Positions 29,575 to 40,636 of a DNA stretch of 64,000 bases are shown here, one piece after another. The notes beneath the pieces were generated by a model. That model was given only the letters and a program-made list of their open reading frames with translations, searched no databases and was not told the DNA's origin. Both the position numbers and the translations under genes were made by a program. Origin of the DNA: Undaria pinnatifida. Lineage: Eukaryota; Sar; Phaeophyceae; Laminariales; Alariaceae. The DNA lies in contig JABAKD010000012.1 of NCBI GenBank assembly GCA_012845835.1, positions 5,361,344 to 5,425,343 of the forward strand. The letters are read 5' to 3'. Positions within the stretch are counted from its first letter, which is position 1, and each line of letters starts with the position of its first letter.

Positions 29575-29835
29575 ATTGCCGGGACCTCTTATTGCAGTGC
29601 GGCTTGGCTTGGGGGATCGCTCGCGCGAGTGACCCCCCTCTTCTGTTTGCGGTCTTAACCTGAGACTATTTCGTGCTGACCCTTGTTTGCGACATGAAAC
29701 CGCCATGGAATGGTTAGCCACGTCGTCGTCACAATGAAATCGCCCCAATTTATCGTTTTCCATTGGTGTACAGAGTAACTTACCATGCGAGTGGCTTAAC
29801 GCCTTCACAACCGGAAACCCTGTTTGGGGACAAAT
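29575..29835 (+). repeat. Family C repeat, copy 4
   Basis: ccgggacctcttattgcagtg, an ATCGCTCGCGCGAGTGAC palindrome, ctcttctgtttgcggtct, tatttcgtgctgac and a second cagagtaacttaccatgcga-gtggctta block. It ends ccggaaaccctgtttgggga, which recurs at 38115. Confidence 0.6.
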
Positions 29836-30041
29836 TCACTTGAAGTTAGTATAGGGGAGGGACTTAAAGCCCCCAAAAAGGAGTACCCCCACAACCGCGC
29901 CCTTGGTCGCTACCAGGTACCAGCTATTCAGAGCGCTGACAGGGAGTTCTAACCCCGAACTGTGCTTTTATTCCGTAAGCACTACTTTGAAGTATAACCA
30001 CTGCCTGCTGACTGCTGGCCAGGGGTTATGGTGTGCGTGAC

Positions 30042-30309
30042 ATTAAGGTACGGCCTGGAAAGGCCTGCAAATTATCTGGGGTCTGATAGGTAATAGGCCG
30101 ATTTTTCGTATGATAGGTAGGCGTTTTCTATTTGCATATACTCAGGAATTGTAATCGAGGCTGCGCCTCGAGTTGTCAGATGCTATCCGGGGCTCTGTGG
30201 AAAAAATAAAGCTTCCTCTCTACTACGGCTAAAAAAGTGAGTACTCGTCGAGAACCTGCTCAATTGGCAGACCTGCAGGTGGGACACTCTTGTGTCCCCA
30301 CCCCAACAA
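30042..30309 (+). repeat. Family F repeat, copy 2 (hairpin-rich)
   Basis: Same order as 13644-13895. Hairpins: acGGCCTggaaAGGCCtg; TCGAGGC-tgc-GCCTCGA at 30155-30171; CTGC-tcaattg-GCAG; and a terminal GTGGGACAC-tctt-GTGTCCCCAC with a one-base bulge. The stems differ in sequence from copy 1, yet pairing is retained. A further fragment (gggatttcgtatggcaccgg) is at about 30400. Confidence 0.6.
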
Positions 30310-30607
30310 CTTGATATACGTCCGATAGTCAAGGTTCAGTTTCGTTTTGTCTCGCCACCGTTGAGAACAGGTTTACCGTTATCGGGTAATATCTGTATAA
30401 TGGGATTTCGTATGGCACCGGATCTCAGGCCCTATTAGCTGTCGCGAGACACAAGCCTCAATTTCTTGCTATCGGATTTCTTGACGGCGGGCGCCTTCTG
30501 AACGCTGACAAAAACGGCCAAAAACCTCCCGGAAGGGGCCACAAGGAGAAGGACGGTGGAAGAGGTGGTAAAGAAGTCATCATCAGACCATACTACAAAC
30601 CATACAC

Positions 30608-30854
30608 GACGCGTGCTGCGATAGAGGTGCACCGATTTTTTTTTCTTAGTACTACCCCTCAATTTGGGAGCTTGAGACATCTGCCCCAAAAAACTGATTT
30701 AGAGAAGAATAAAAGTGCTGGCACAGGATGAAAAATCCCATGATCTGATCGAGGTACACAACGAGAATCATGAAAAAATATAACAAAAGACCTATTTCCG
30801 ACATTCAGAAACCATTTCACACGAAAAGGGCCACCTCTAATCGTAGCACGCGTC
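30608..30854 (-). mobile_element. Family A MITE, full copy
   Basis: 247 bp, ends gacgcgtgctgcgatagagg and cctctaatcgtagcacgcgt-c. The internal aggatgaaaaatcccatgat and acattcagaaaccatttcac blocks place it in family A, same orientation as 29032. Confidence 0.75.
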
Positions 30855-31763
30855 AAACACCAAACCAATACAGGCTCTATGTATGATACAGCGATCGGTC
30901 TCGAACCTCGGGAAGAATATTCACGGAGAAGGGAATTGTGGAAAACGACGCACGATGAGATTTCAACCGAACTGACTAACCGCGCGCGGTCAAGCACTAA
31001 CAACCTGCTAGGGAATGTGAAGCCTCTCTGACAAAGGAGCTCTACTGTGAGACGTGACTCGTGGACGTTACGCGCACAATTAATTTACCTCAAGTCTCGG
31101 GTAAGGGAGAGACGTTTTCAGAAAGCTCTACTACTATGAGACGTGACTCGGCGACGTCACGCACAATACCCGCCATATGACACCATGACACCTCTGCTTT
31201 CTTCGTGAATCCGGAAAGCTCACAAATTGAACGTGGCACCAATGCCTGGAGCGCTCTGGTAAAAAAACGCCTGTTACTTTATTATTAATAGTAACCCGCC
31301 GTGTCCCAAGACACCATGATATTGGATATCGGTTGCAGGCTGCCAGCTACCAGTAGGTACCTTGTTAAGAGAAAGGGCGAGTCCTATCCTAACTTCGGTA
31401 CAACAACAACAGTTAAGTTGCTGTCCAATTTCTTGTTTCCCCGTAACTTTTCGGCTGGGTTTTGTTGTCGCGCTCTAGTGAAAGAGACTGAACGTGGCAC
31501 CAATGCCTAGAGCGCTCTGGTAAAAAAACGCCTGTTACTTTGGGGGTGCGCTGGAAACTTACATGGATATGGGATTCTTCAATTGAAGAGCTGCAGATAC
31601 TATTAAATACCTGGTATATATTATAGGTACTTGTATAGTTTTTGGATCAAGAAAGGTCTTGAGCTCCCAAACTGAGAAGAACCTCACAAAAAAAAGTGGT
31701 GCACCTCTATATCGTAGCACGTCTCTCCCGATCAACAATACCATGGCCTATTGTTGCTTTTAC
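30855..31763. other. Gene-free stretch with short direct repeats
   Basis: gtgagacgtgactcg..gacgt..cgcacaat occurs at about 31050 and 31133. gaacgtggcaccaatgcct-gagcgctctggtaaaaaaa occurs at about 31229 and 31489. A family-A right end (gaaaggtcttgagctcccaa to gtagcacgtctc) lies at about 31653-31727. Confidence 0.55.
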
Positions 31764-31817
31764 AGAACTACCCACTGGCCCACACAGCAGTCACTGTGTG
31801 GGCCAGTGGGTAGTTCT
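31764..31817. repeat. Perfect 22-bp hairpin element
   Basis: Two perfect 22-bp arms (31764-31785 and 31796-31817, starting agaactacccactggcccac) around a 10-nt loop. The right arm contains an A-box-like tgggccagtgggtag. Related hairpins are at 32080, 37753 and 61531. Confidence 0.9.
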
Positions 31818-31864
31818 AATGTCACCCAACAAATGATATGTCGCGGGTTCGAGTCCCACCGACT
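31789..31864 (+). ncRNA. tRNA-like RNA polymerase III unit (pseudo-tRNA or SINE head)
   Basis: 76 nt with tRNA spacing. It has an A box in tgggccagtggg, a wobble-paired D stem GGGC/GTTC, a B box gggttcgagtccc with a T stem (one mismatch), and four pairs between agtc and the 3' gact. T7 follows 13 nt later (about 31877), a possible Pol III terminator. The anticodon stem does not pair and there is no U33, so it is unlikely to be a working tRNA. Confidence 0.4.
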
Positions 31865-32079
31865 TCGTGCTTGCGCTTTTTTTCGGGGAAAAGCAAAACT
31901 AAGGAAATAATAACGTTTTGCGAGCGTGCGCGCTGGAGACGTGAATGGTTTTGATAGTTTGCTCCTGAGTACTACGGTAGTGCGTGGCGAGGGGAGAGAG
32001 AGAGACACGGAGATCCCTGTTACGAAGTCGGTGAGAGTCAATCGCCGGACTCCCAAACATATGTTTATGTTGGTTATGT

Positions 32080-32173
32080 AGAACTACCGACTGGCCCACG
32101 TAGTCACGTGACGACGTGGGCCAGTGGGTAGGTTCTATATCACCGTGACCTACGTGGGCCGGTCGGTAGTTCT
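32080..32173. repeat. Hairpin element with a tripled arm
   Basis: The outer arms of 23 nt (from 32080, agaactaccgactggcccac.., and ending at 32173) pair with one mismatch. A third arm copy (acgtgggccagtgggtaggt) sits between, so two alternative hairpins are possible. Confidence 0.8.
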
Positions 32174-33130
32174 GTATTACGAACACCTATTAATAGGTAC
32201 ACATTCAAAAACGTTTATAATTTACGAGAGAAAAAAAAAATGAAAATCTGCTGACGATTTTGGGTTAAGATGCCCTCCCCGTCATCTAGCAAAAAAATAT
32301 AGCCAAACAAAGGTGATACCCCGTCCGGTCAGAAACGTTTTGGCCGAAGAGAGGTAGCTACTGTATACCCTTTTCATAGCCCGTGTGTGCCTAAACACCA
32401 CAATCATTATCAAGAAAGTGTATTGTCGTCTCGATCGGGCCCAGGGTCGTCGAGGAATGAGACGACGACGTGCGCATTGTGTTATGTACGCGGATTTTCC
32501 AAGCAAAACCAAAGGACCCGTCGTTTTAAGCCCTGGACGACGCCCGCACCTCGCTTGTGTACTTTCCTCCGACTGAAAATCCTGCCGTGTCTTGAGGTGT
32601 GCCCTGCACGGGTGCCGTGAAGGGCGTAGTGTGCCACTGTTCTACTCTATCCACCGATTAAGGTCACGGTATTATAGCATTGTACTCCGAATGTCACAAA
32701 CGAGCATAAGCCACTCTCTCTCGCGAGTCGCTCAAAAACGGATCTAGAAGGCAAAACATTTTCTTGGCGCATCTCACTGAAGACATCTTTTTTCCCGAAG
32801 CTATGCATTGGCGTCGGTGCATATCACACAGCCGAAAACACACAACAACAAGTTAACACTAAAGTTTTATCAAAGACATTATTAATAGATAGGGTAACCG
32901 TTAGCCCTCGAAATACCCCCCCCCCCTTAGCATCACGGCCTAAACAGGAACGATGAAAAAGAAGTGAGGGGAAAGAAAGCAGGAGGGGGGGGGGGGTAGC
33001 CATCGAACAACGGATAGGCACAGTGGCGGTGGTGGAACTCGCCCAGAAGAAGTAGATTTATCGGACGGAAACTCGTGGAGCACCAACAGCGGTGGCTTTT
33101 TGGCGATGTGCGCCCGGATTAGAATTAGAA
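32174..33130. other. Gene-free stretch with a Cys-rich reading frame
   Basis: A plus-strand frame at 32387-32620 ends in a Cys-rich part (CALCYVRGFSK.. and ..CLEVCPARV) that has the look of a zinc-binding tail, but there is no longer protein context. Poly-C at 32918 and poly-G at 32984. Confidence 0.3.
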
Positions 33131-33154
33131 ATTGGCATTTCACGGGTCATGACG

Positions 33155-33300
33155 CCATCCGCGGGTCGGGCCAGAGGTTTTAAAAACCTCACGGGTCGCG
33201 TCCGGTCGGGTCGGGTCAATAGGTTTCAAAATCTTACCGGCCGGGTTGGATCGGGTCAACGGGTTTTTAGACCCGGTCGCCCCGCTGACGGATCAGGTTA
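33155..33300 (+). repeat. GGGTC pentamer island
   Basis: Repeated gggtcgggtc and cgggtc motifs with G3 runs two bases apart, a G-quadruplex-prone pattern. The same motif recurs at 33575, 34160, 39785 and 63655. Confidence 0.75.
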
Positions 33301-33574
33301 TCCTCGAGCCTGGTATAGGTCAGTTTGGTGAGTTTGTGTCCCCCGAGTGCGTACTCGTATACATTCGTACGGACTTTTTCTCGTGCACAGATTGACTTGC
33401 GGAAAGCGCGAGAGCGTGAGTCAGCAACACTTGATGGAAAAACGACGAGCAGTGGGATTGCTAAGCTCTATGCGCGAAAAAAAAAATGGTCGCAAGAAAC
33501 AGGGGGGAGAAGGGACGACACCTGTGACCGGCTTGTCCAGAAGCTGGAAAGTAGAAGCGTGCAAAAAAAAAACA

Positions 33575-33725
33575 TTTCACGGATCGAGTCGGGTCGAGTC
33601 GGGTGGGGTCAGGTCAATAGGTTTATCGCGGATCGGGTCGGGTCGGGTGAAGAGGCTTTGACAACTCGCGGGTCGGGTCGGGTCATGACCCGCGAGAAAA
33701 GGTTAATGTCACGGGTCAAGTCACT
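33575..33725 (+). repeat. GGGTC pentamer island
   Basis: gagtcgggtcgagtcgggtg and gcgggtcgggtcgggtcatg. Flanked by a repeat of cattcgtacggactttttct-type sequence (33350-33420), also seen at 2880. Confidence 0.7.
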
Positions 33726-33914
33726 TTGACCCAAGAGTTGTTTTCTTCTGACTCACGGGTAGGAGCGGTAGATCTGACCCGCGGATCCAACGCATTCAGG
33801 CTTTACTTACTATTTCCTATCCGAGGGCCTTGTTGTGGATGGTGCTGATATTCCCTTTTTGATCAAATCGTACGCTAAAACGCCGCCAAGCATGATATAT
33901 ATAATATTTAATAT

Positions 33915-34105
33915 GTCCATTCTATCAGTATCTATCAATATATATCAATATATATATCAATATCTATCAATATCAATATCTATCAATATCTATCAATATC
34001 TATCAATATCTATCAATATCTATCAATATCTATCAATATCTATCAATATCTATCAATATCTATTAATATCAATATCTATCAATATCAATATCTATCAATA
34101 TCCAG
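33915..34105 (+). repeat. 10-bp microsatellite (TATCAATATC)n
   Basis: About 190 nt of aatatctatc repeats with variant units at both ends, lying between two GGGTC islands. The Ile/Ser/Tyr/Gln-rich frame over it is an artefact. Confidence 0.9.
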
Positions 34106-34159
34106 GTTAAATATCACCGTGGGTTGCAACAGCATCACATATTTGATCATTTTCGAAGA

Positions 34160-34530
34160 GTCCACGCGTGGGTCGGATTCACGGGTCGAACCCGTGGGTC
34201 GAGAGAAAAAACTCTCGCCGACGAAGATGACCCGACCCGCGACTTGACCTGCTTTCACGGGTGATTCGGAGCCTGGCGGGTCGGGTCGAGTCGGGTCGGT
34301 CGAGTCACGAGACGTTCAAACTCTCACGGGTCAGGTCGTCGGGTGGGTTCGTGAGGTTTCGGAGTATCACGGGTAGGGTCGGGTCGGGCGAGGAGATTTT
34401 GAAATCTCACGGGTCGGGTCGGGTGAGGAGATTTTGAAATATCGCGAGTCGGGTCGGGTGAGAAGATTTTGAAATATCACGGATCGGGTAGGGTCACCTG
34501 AGCCGACCCCACTCTACCCGACCTGCGAGG
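34160..34530 (+). repeat. GGGTC pentamer island with 40-bp periodicity
   Basis: The phrase tcacgggtcgggtcgggtga-ggagattttgaaat recurs about every 45 nt between 34370 and 34480. It ends with the inverse cccgacctgcgag. Confidence 0.75.
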
Positions 34531-35859
34531 TTTGTTTTGACCCGTAAAAAGCCCTGGAAGTTAGCTCCATGATTGGTAAAAGAGGGAAAAAAAAGGAGGA
34601 TGTGGGCGTGCACAAAGAAGTGACGGCAGTGGAAGCGGGCGCATGGATGAAAACAAAAAAACGAGAAAAGTCCTTAATGTCATTGACATTTTAGCCACTC
34701 GCCAATGTGCAAGATATGAGCTTCAATCAACGCCGTCGTTGTTGTTTTTATGGTTGCGATGCGCCAACATGCAGCATAATGAGCCTTCAACGTCGGTTAC
34801 CCTCACACATCCACAGAAAGAAACACACAACCAAGAAAAAGAAAAAAAAAGCAATGCAACCGAAGTGTGTGATATCGGTTGGTCGCGATTGAGCGCGACG
34901 CTGCTGCGCCGTGCCGGAGAGAGGGCAAGGAGCGATATGCCTGACGGCCTGAACTCGCCGCACGTCGTCTGTAACCCTTTTAGAACTGCACTCTAGCTGA
35001 TGTGGGGACAAAACAGTTGCAGTGAGAGACGCGTGCCACGATGGTGGTATTATAGCGCTTTTGGGTGAAACGTCTCCTGAATATTTCGACGGAGCTAAAT
35101 AGTCCAAAATCGTCGGGATTTCATCCTTGCTTGGTAACATGTTTCGCTGCACACGTATTAGAATAGGCCATGCATGTGGGATCGTGTGTGGGGTGACTTG
35201 TTCATTTTTATCAACATATTTTTTTTTAGTGCGGAGAATGCGGAGAACCTCAGTAAAAAAAATGGCGCACCTCCACCGTAGTACTAAAATATTATTATTA
35301 ATATAGTAGTACTGTAAGTAGTACTATTAGTATACTATTATTTAAGTAGCATGCGTTCAATCGTCATTTTTCTTGGTGTTGGGAAAGACGGCGCCGCGCA
35401 GTGCGACAATAAAGCTTTGGTGAAATACGTACCAATTGCATCCATAGCAGAGTAGCCGGGGGTTCAAAACGGGTGACAGGGGAGAGCAGGAGATATTATA
35501 CTCGACGAGCTACGGCAAGAGTAAATTTGTTCGGAACAGCACTCTGGTCGAGGCAGGGAGCACCGGGTCGGCGAAGAGGTACCAGGTGTGTAGAGGCATT
35601 AGGCGGTATATATGGATCTAGGCACCGACTACTTCCCGTGCGGGATGCCTCTGGCTCTGCTCTGGCCACTCACACTAAGGGCCTTGACGGGTTGCTTAGG
35701 GGTGCGGTATATTGCATTGTGTTTTTGCTTGCCAGATAGATGCCTTCTGAACAACGGGGTTCGATTCACCCTCCTCACCAACGCAGGCGATAACGCCTGC
35801 CAGGCACTTTGTGGAACACTTCCTACATACGTGCAGATGATTCATCCCTCTCAGTAGAG
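34531..35859. other. Gene-free stretch
   Basis: Contains a family-A right-end relic at about 35220-35275 (ggagaacctcagtaaaaaaa, tggcgcacctccaccgtagt) and a TA/TTA-rich run at 35285-35345. No gene supported. Confidence 0.4.
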
Positions 35860-36090
35860 GCTGCAGTGGTATGATTGGGCCAAAAAGTCCCTGGACGATT
35901 GAGCTCCCTCATGTGAGGAACTGCCGGCTAGTGAACTTTGTTTAGGACTAATAAGGCATAGAAGCTTGGTCGGGTTGTGCGGACGAATGCCTTCGAAGTC
36001 ATGTAGTATTGAGTGAGATATTGAGCTCCCCATGTGAGGAAAGTTCAGGGACTGATGCTGCAACCCTCCCGTGGGATGGCTCAGATCATA
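35860..36090 (+). mobile_element. Family G element
   Basis: cgattgagctccctcatgtg-aggaactg, aatgccttcgaagtcatgta, gagatattgagctccccatg and the end ctgcaaccctcccgtgggat match the elements at 5880 and 9128. Confidence 0.55.
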
Positions 36091-36865
36091 ACGCCGCAAG
36101 CGGGGAGGAAGAGAGATGCCACGACACAAGCTTGAAGGTGACCCAGGCGGCGGGAGAGCGGAGGTCTATCAGTTCTCTAACCGACGACGCCGGCGTGGCC
36201 AAACTTGAAGGTGGCCGAGATTGAGAGAGCGAAGGGGCCGGTTTTTCCAAGTCACAAGCAGGCGTGGCCGCCCAAAACCAAGGATTGGGGTTTCCAAGTA
36301 ACAGTGGTTGAGCCGTGCTACTCGGGATTCAGCGGCGGCGCGGAGTCACTCGCGCGAGTGGCTGCCCTGTTTCTTGCCAATGTTACACCACATGCCCTTG
36401 TGTGTGTTTTTGGTCTCGCGACATGCGCTGCCGTGGAACTGGTAGTTTAGTTACAGAAAAATTATACCCAAAATACATGCTACACGTAGAGTAGAGATGC
36501 GCACCAACTTGTTTGTGAGACACTCGTCGTTTCGAAGAGCTCAACACGCCCCCACCCGAAAAAAAAACTGTTTTTTGAGAAAAACGAAGAACGTACATCC
36601 TGACGAACAAATTCCACACGGCCTAGAAGGTGTACAAAAAATCATAGGTACATTCATCTACGTATATTGTGCAATTAAACCAGAATGAATGGAATTTCCG
36701 ACGATTTTGGTTCGGCTGGGTTAAGGAAACCCAGTCAAATTCAGGAAAAAAAAAACGCTGAAAAGTGCTACATCCCTGTACCGCGGCCTTTGCAGCACTG
36801 AGGACGCATGCTACGATAGAGAGGTAGCTGGTACTTTTGTCTTTTTTTTTTGTGAGTGGCAGACT
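36091..36865. other. Gene-free stretch with family C and family A relics
   Basis: A GAGTCACTCGCGCGAGTGGCT palindrome at about 36345 marks a family-C piece. 36500-36740 has diverged family-A interior (ttccgacgattttgg, gggttaaggaaaccca), and a gacgcatgctacgatagag terminal repeat is at about 36805. Confidence 0.45.
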
Positions 36866-37124
36866 GATTCTACGATAATAGCCCCCCCCCCCCAAAAAAA
36901 AACCCAGCGATTTTCATTTTAATGACCGTTTCGTCGCTGCTATAGACACGAAGAAGGGTGATACATGGAAAAAGCATCATCAAACATTCTCATGTGCTTG
37001 CGAAGGTCTATCGAACGATGACGTCGGGGCGACAAGGGGCAGGGAAATGCGACCGGGAGCGCTGGTTTCAAAACCCGGCGATTTCGTTATAGAAAAGTCG
37101 GGGGGGGCTACCGTAGTAAGAATC
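36866..37124 (+). mobile_element. Family D MITE, full copy 1
   Basis: 259 bp with terminal inverted repeats gattctacgataatagcccc.. and ..gggctaccgtagtaagaatc. The interior has tcgaacgatgacgtcggggc, gcgaccgggagcgctggttt and aacccggcgatttcgtta. No coding capacity. Confidence 0.75.
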
Positions 37125-37246
37125 GATAGCACGGCTCCTTTACCCAAAAACCGTCGGAATGATGAAATACATGTATCAAAATATATATATATATATACAA
37201 TTTAGTATATTGATGATTTCTATGCTCCAGGCCATGGGTCTGACTG

Positions 37247-37395
37247 TTCATCAAAAGTGGCGCTTTCAGGTTACTCAAAATTTTGAGCTGTTTTTTTTAG
37301 GGGTGGGGTGCATACCAACATGGTCAGGTTACTCAAAAATATCAGTTTTTTTTTTTTTAGGGGTGGGGTGCACACATGGGAGCTCTTCTAGCAAA
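37247..37395 (+). repeat. About 75-bp tandem duplication
   Basis: caggttactcaaaattttga..tttttttaggggtggggtg-cata is repeated as caggttactcaaaaatatca..ttttttaggggtggggtg-caca. Confidence 0.75.
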
Positions 37396-37752
37396 AAGCC
37401 TTAGAAAGAACTAGGAGCACCTCTATCGTGTAGCTTTTGAAAAGACAGTTAGGATCACACCTATCCACCTCTTGTCTCTGTGCTTAGGGTTGCAGAGGTG
37501 GCACCGAGGTGTCTATTAAGATCGGTTAATGTGACGAAGTAGAAGAAGAAAAAAGACGGTTTGGAAGTGGCGATGATTATGCGGCAAAACGATGGAAACG
37601 AAGGAGAGTGACAGAGAAGTGGGCGATGCCTTCCCTCGTTTTCACGGTACAATGCCCAAAAGCTACGGGCAGGTGTAATGTACGGGTGGTTGCACTAGCC
37701 GACGGTCCGACCCATAGCAATTCCTTGTAATATTCCGGATACATGTTGGTTG

Positions 37753-37857
37753 TATAGCGCTACCCACTGAGCTACGTGGCCACGTGACTAAGTAGCTTAG
37801 TGGGTAGTGCTATATAACCAACCCAGGGACTAAGCGGCTCAGTGGAAAGTGCTATAT
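37753..37857. repeat. Hairpin element with a tripled arm
   Basis: tatagcgctacccactgagc-tac pairs with gtagcttagtgggtagtgct-ata (37792-37814) with two mismatches. A third, right-hand arm (aagcggctcagtggaaagtg-ctata) ends at 37857. Same design as 32080-32173. Confidence 0.75.
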
Positions 37858-38338
37858 AACGAACACGTTATCAGATACTTGTTGTGGGGGTAAGCTAGTT
37901 ATCCTACCATGTGGTCAACGTTCCCGAGATATGTGTTGGATACAGTGCGTCGGCGAGAAGGAACAAACTTGATATCGCCGCATGTTTTATTCCCCCGCAT
38001 CTACATCAAGGTTACTTGCTTTACTCGTGCGAGTAACTGCACATCAACAAGAACATGGATCCCGATTTCCACATATGCATCCTAACACCCATAATGCAAC
38101 ATCCATAATTCAACAGCCTTTACGATTGGAAACCCTTTTTCGGGGACAATGTTACTTGGATTTAGTATAGGGAGGGGTTTGGGGGCTCTAAAGGGGTTAG
38201 GTCCGCTTTTTCAAGAGAGGTACAGAGCCACTCGCGCAGGTTGCCTAAACTGGGTGGACACAGGGGTGGTGACAATAGGATTGTCTCCGCCGACGGTAGT
38301 CTTGGTCGGCGCGAGGTACACCGCATCAGGAGAAATAT

Positions 38339-38572
38339 CTAAAAAGGGAGTGCCGCGGGTGCGGGGGAGAGGAGAACGACGGCGTTAAACTCGGTGCCGG
38401 TGGCGGCGCTGGCGGCGCCAGCGGAGGCGGAAACAAGCATGGTGAACACAGAGCCTCGGCAAGCTTCGCTTTTCGCGCTCCTGTGGTGCGCCGGTGATAG
38501 CCTCCCCAAACAATGGAGGAGCGGGCGGAACGAACCGCCATCTCCCCCACCCTGACCAGCGAGTTTTGACAT
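38339..38572 (-). CDS. Small G/C-third-position-rich frame, unknown
   Basis: 77 codons. The last part (MLVSASAGAASAATGTEF..) uses almost only G/C-ending codons, like the two supported genes here, but overlapping frames on the same strand are open too. No domain is recognised, and no convincing splice sites were found. It may be an exon or a transposon piece; function unknown. Confidence 0.2.
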   Translation of the reverse strand: MSKLAGQGGGDGGSFRPLLHCLGRLSPAHHRSAKSEACRGSVFTMLVSASAGAASAATGTEFNAVVLLSPAPAALPF

Positions 38573-38663
38573 ATCTTATTTGTAGTCTCCGAGTGCTGGC
38601 TGGGATAGAGGAAATTGGCGTACATACCGCCAAAAAACAGGATGCTCTGATTCGATGTGTGCC

Positions 38664-38928
38664 AGGGTCGAAAGAGCACCTTTTTTTTTCTGGCTGAAAC
38701 GGTTTCTGAAACGACGGGGAACCATTCACCCCCCAACCGTCGGAATTATTCGGTTTCGTTTCGCCATAACTTTCGCTTGTATGCCTATTGACAGGTCATG
38801 GGATTGGTCACCGGGGAACACTCTTAGTTTAATCCTAAATCAGGGTTCTTGTGTGGTGAGCTACGGAACCCCCCGAGTGAGGACCGCACAAGAACCAAGA
38901 TAGCGCACCTCAATCGAAGGATGCGTCC
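38664..38928 (+). mobile_element. Family A MITE, diverged copy
   Basis: tttctggctgaaacggtttc-tgaaacgacgggg, ttgacaggtcatgggattgg, cactcttagtttaatcc and an end gcgcacctcaatcgaaggat-gcgtcc follow the family order with many changes. Confidence 0.55.
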
Positions 38929-39784
38929 ATTCTGGAGCAAAAGATACCTAAAGCAGACTCTGCCCCAGAGGTACCCCATACAAAGAGCACTGCACGCGGT
39001 CAGTGCACACAGGAGACGGCACGCGAGATCAGTTGGTCGCAACTTCGCAGCATTACACCCGGCAAATGTAAAAGTGACATATATATATAAAAAACGGGGG
39101 TTGCGATTGTTGATTTCCGATCGTGCGCTCGAAGGCCATCGGACTAAACGCGAAAAAAGTTGGAGGACCAGATTTTACCTTGTGCACGATTAGTAATCCA
39201 AACCGTACTTCCAGCGCTGATATCTTGTGGGCCCCGGGAATATTTGGAGCGGGGATCGGGGCGGCTGATGAAGACGATGGGGGTGATGAATTCGCCCTTT
39301 TGCTGTTGCTTGGGGGGGGCTCGGACGCTTTATGTGGAGGTTCTCGTGGGGATGGAAGAGCATCTTCGTGTAAATGTTCGTCGTTCAGCGGATAAGGCGT
39401 TGCCGGAAATGTACTCGGTGCTATTTCGGGAGTCCATCTCAGTGCCGGCCCAAAAAAGAAATGGTAAGCTCAAGGATAAAAATACACGCATGTCCCAGCT
39501 AATCTCACGACCTCAAAAGGTCATCTTCCTGAAGGGGTCAAAAAACACTCATCCCAGCCATTTCCACGAGTTCAAAGCTCACCAGAGGCCCAAAATACGC
39601 GCACCCCTGCAATTTTCAAGGGTTCAGATTGGTCCTGAGACTAGCAGCGTCACCTGAAGCATCATACTGTCTTTCTCGGGATTAGTCTGGAGAACCACCT
39701 TCCGTACGGTTTTCCACCGATAAATCGCCCCAAGCTGTTCACGAGGGTCGGCTCGCGCGCGCAGAGATGGTTCAAACTCCCAGG
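38929..39784. other. Gene-free stretch
   Basis: A frame at 39340-39440 reads ..LYVEVLVGMEEHLRVNVRRS.. but has no domain, start or splice support. Nothing else recognised. Confidence 0.35.
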
Positions 39785-40025
39785 GACTTTCACGGATCAC
39801 GATCCGCCCCGCGGGTCGGGGTCAAGATCTTCGGGTCGGGTCAAGATCTGCCCAAACTCTCGCGGAGAAGGTCGGATTGGGTCGGGTCGGGTCCAGTCAG
39901 GAGTTATTCGAAATCTCACGGGGATCAGTTGGGTCGGGTCAGGAGGCTTTCAAATGTGACGGGTCGGTTCGGGACCCGACCCGACTCGATCCGCGAGACG
40001 TGACCCGACCCGATCCGTGAAAAGC
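39785..40025 (+). repeat. GGGTC pentamer island
   Basis: Runs of gggtcgggtcgggtc and the inverse gacccgacccgactc near 39970-40010, able to fold back on themselves. Confidence 0.75.
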
Positions 40026-40376
40026 CCTGCAAATTTCTGATCTCGAGTCGGAAATGCACACCCAAGGGTGCCGAAAAGGAAGCGACAATGAAGACGCTGA
40101 GATCTTATAAGGTCTTATAGTTTGCTGATGTTATAAGGTCTTATAGTTTGGGTCAGGAATTGATTGATATTTCACCCAACAGTAGCCCCCCGGAATAATA
40201 CTGACTGTAGTATCTTAACACATGGCGTCGACGGCAGGACGAGAACCCCCCCCCCCTGCATGTACAATTGATTCCTTGTCTCGGATATAACGCCACCCAA
40301 ATCGGAGCACGATCGATCGAAGCGCTTGCGGGTGGCCGGGAGAGACCGCCCTGGCGACATTTTTCGTTTAAGCGTT

Positions 40377-40530
40377 CAGTAAACACTCAGTAAGTCCTTA
40401 GTAAGCACTCAGTAAGCATTCGGTAAGCGTTCGGTAAGCACTTATTATGCCATGTTAGCAAGCACTCAGTGAACATTCGGTAAGCATTCGATAAGAATTC
40501 GGTGAGAATTCGGTAAACATTCGGTAACGG
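40377..40530 (+). repeat. About 10-bp minisatellite (cattcggtaag)n
   Basis: cagtaagtcc, cagtaagcat, tcggtaagcg, tcggtaagca and similar units, about a dozen in all, ending beside a family-A terminus (gacgcatgctacgatagggg, about 40529). Confidence 0.8.
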
Positions 40531-40636
40531 ACGCATGCTACGATAGGGGTATGCCGCGGTAGCGCTCACTGTTCCTGACTGTTGGGATTCCTCAACTAAA
40601 GCGACTAAAGCAACTACCAGATAACCGCTACTCTAC

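Noticed and set aside
33835-34110. Ile/Ser/Tyr-rich frame
   Set aside because: Translation of the 10-bp microsatellite.
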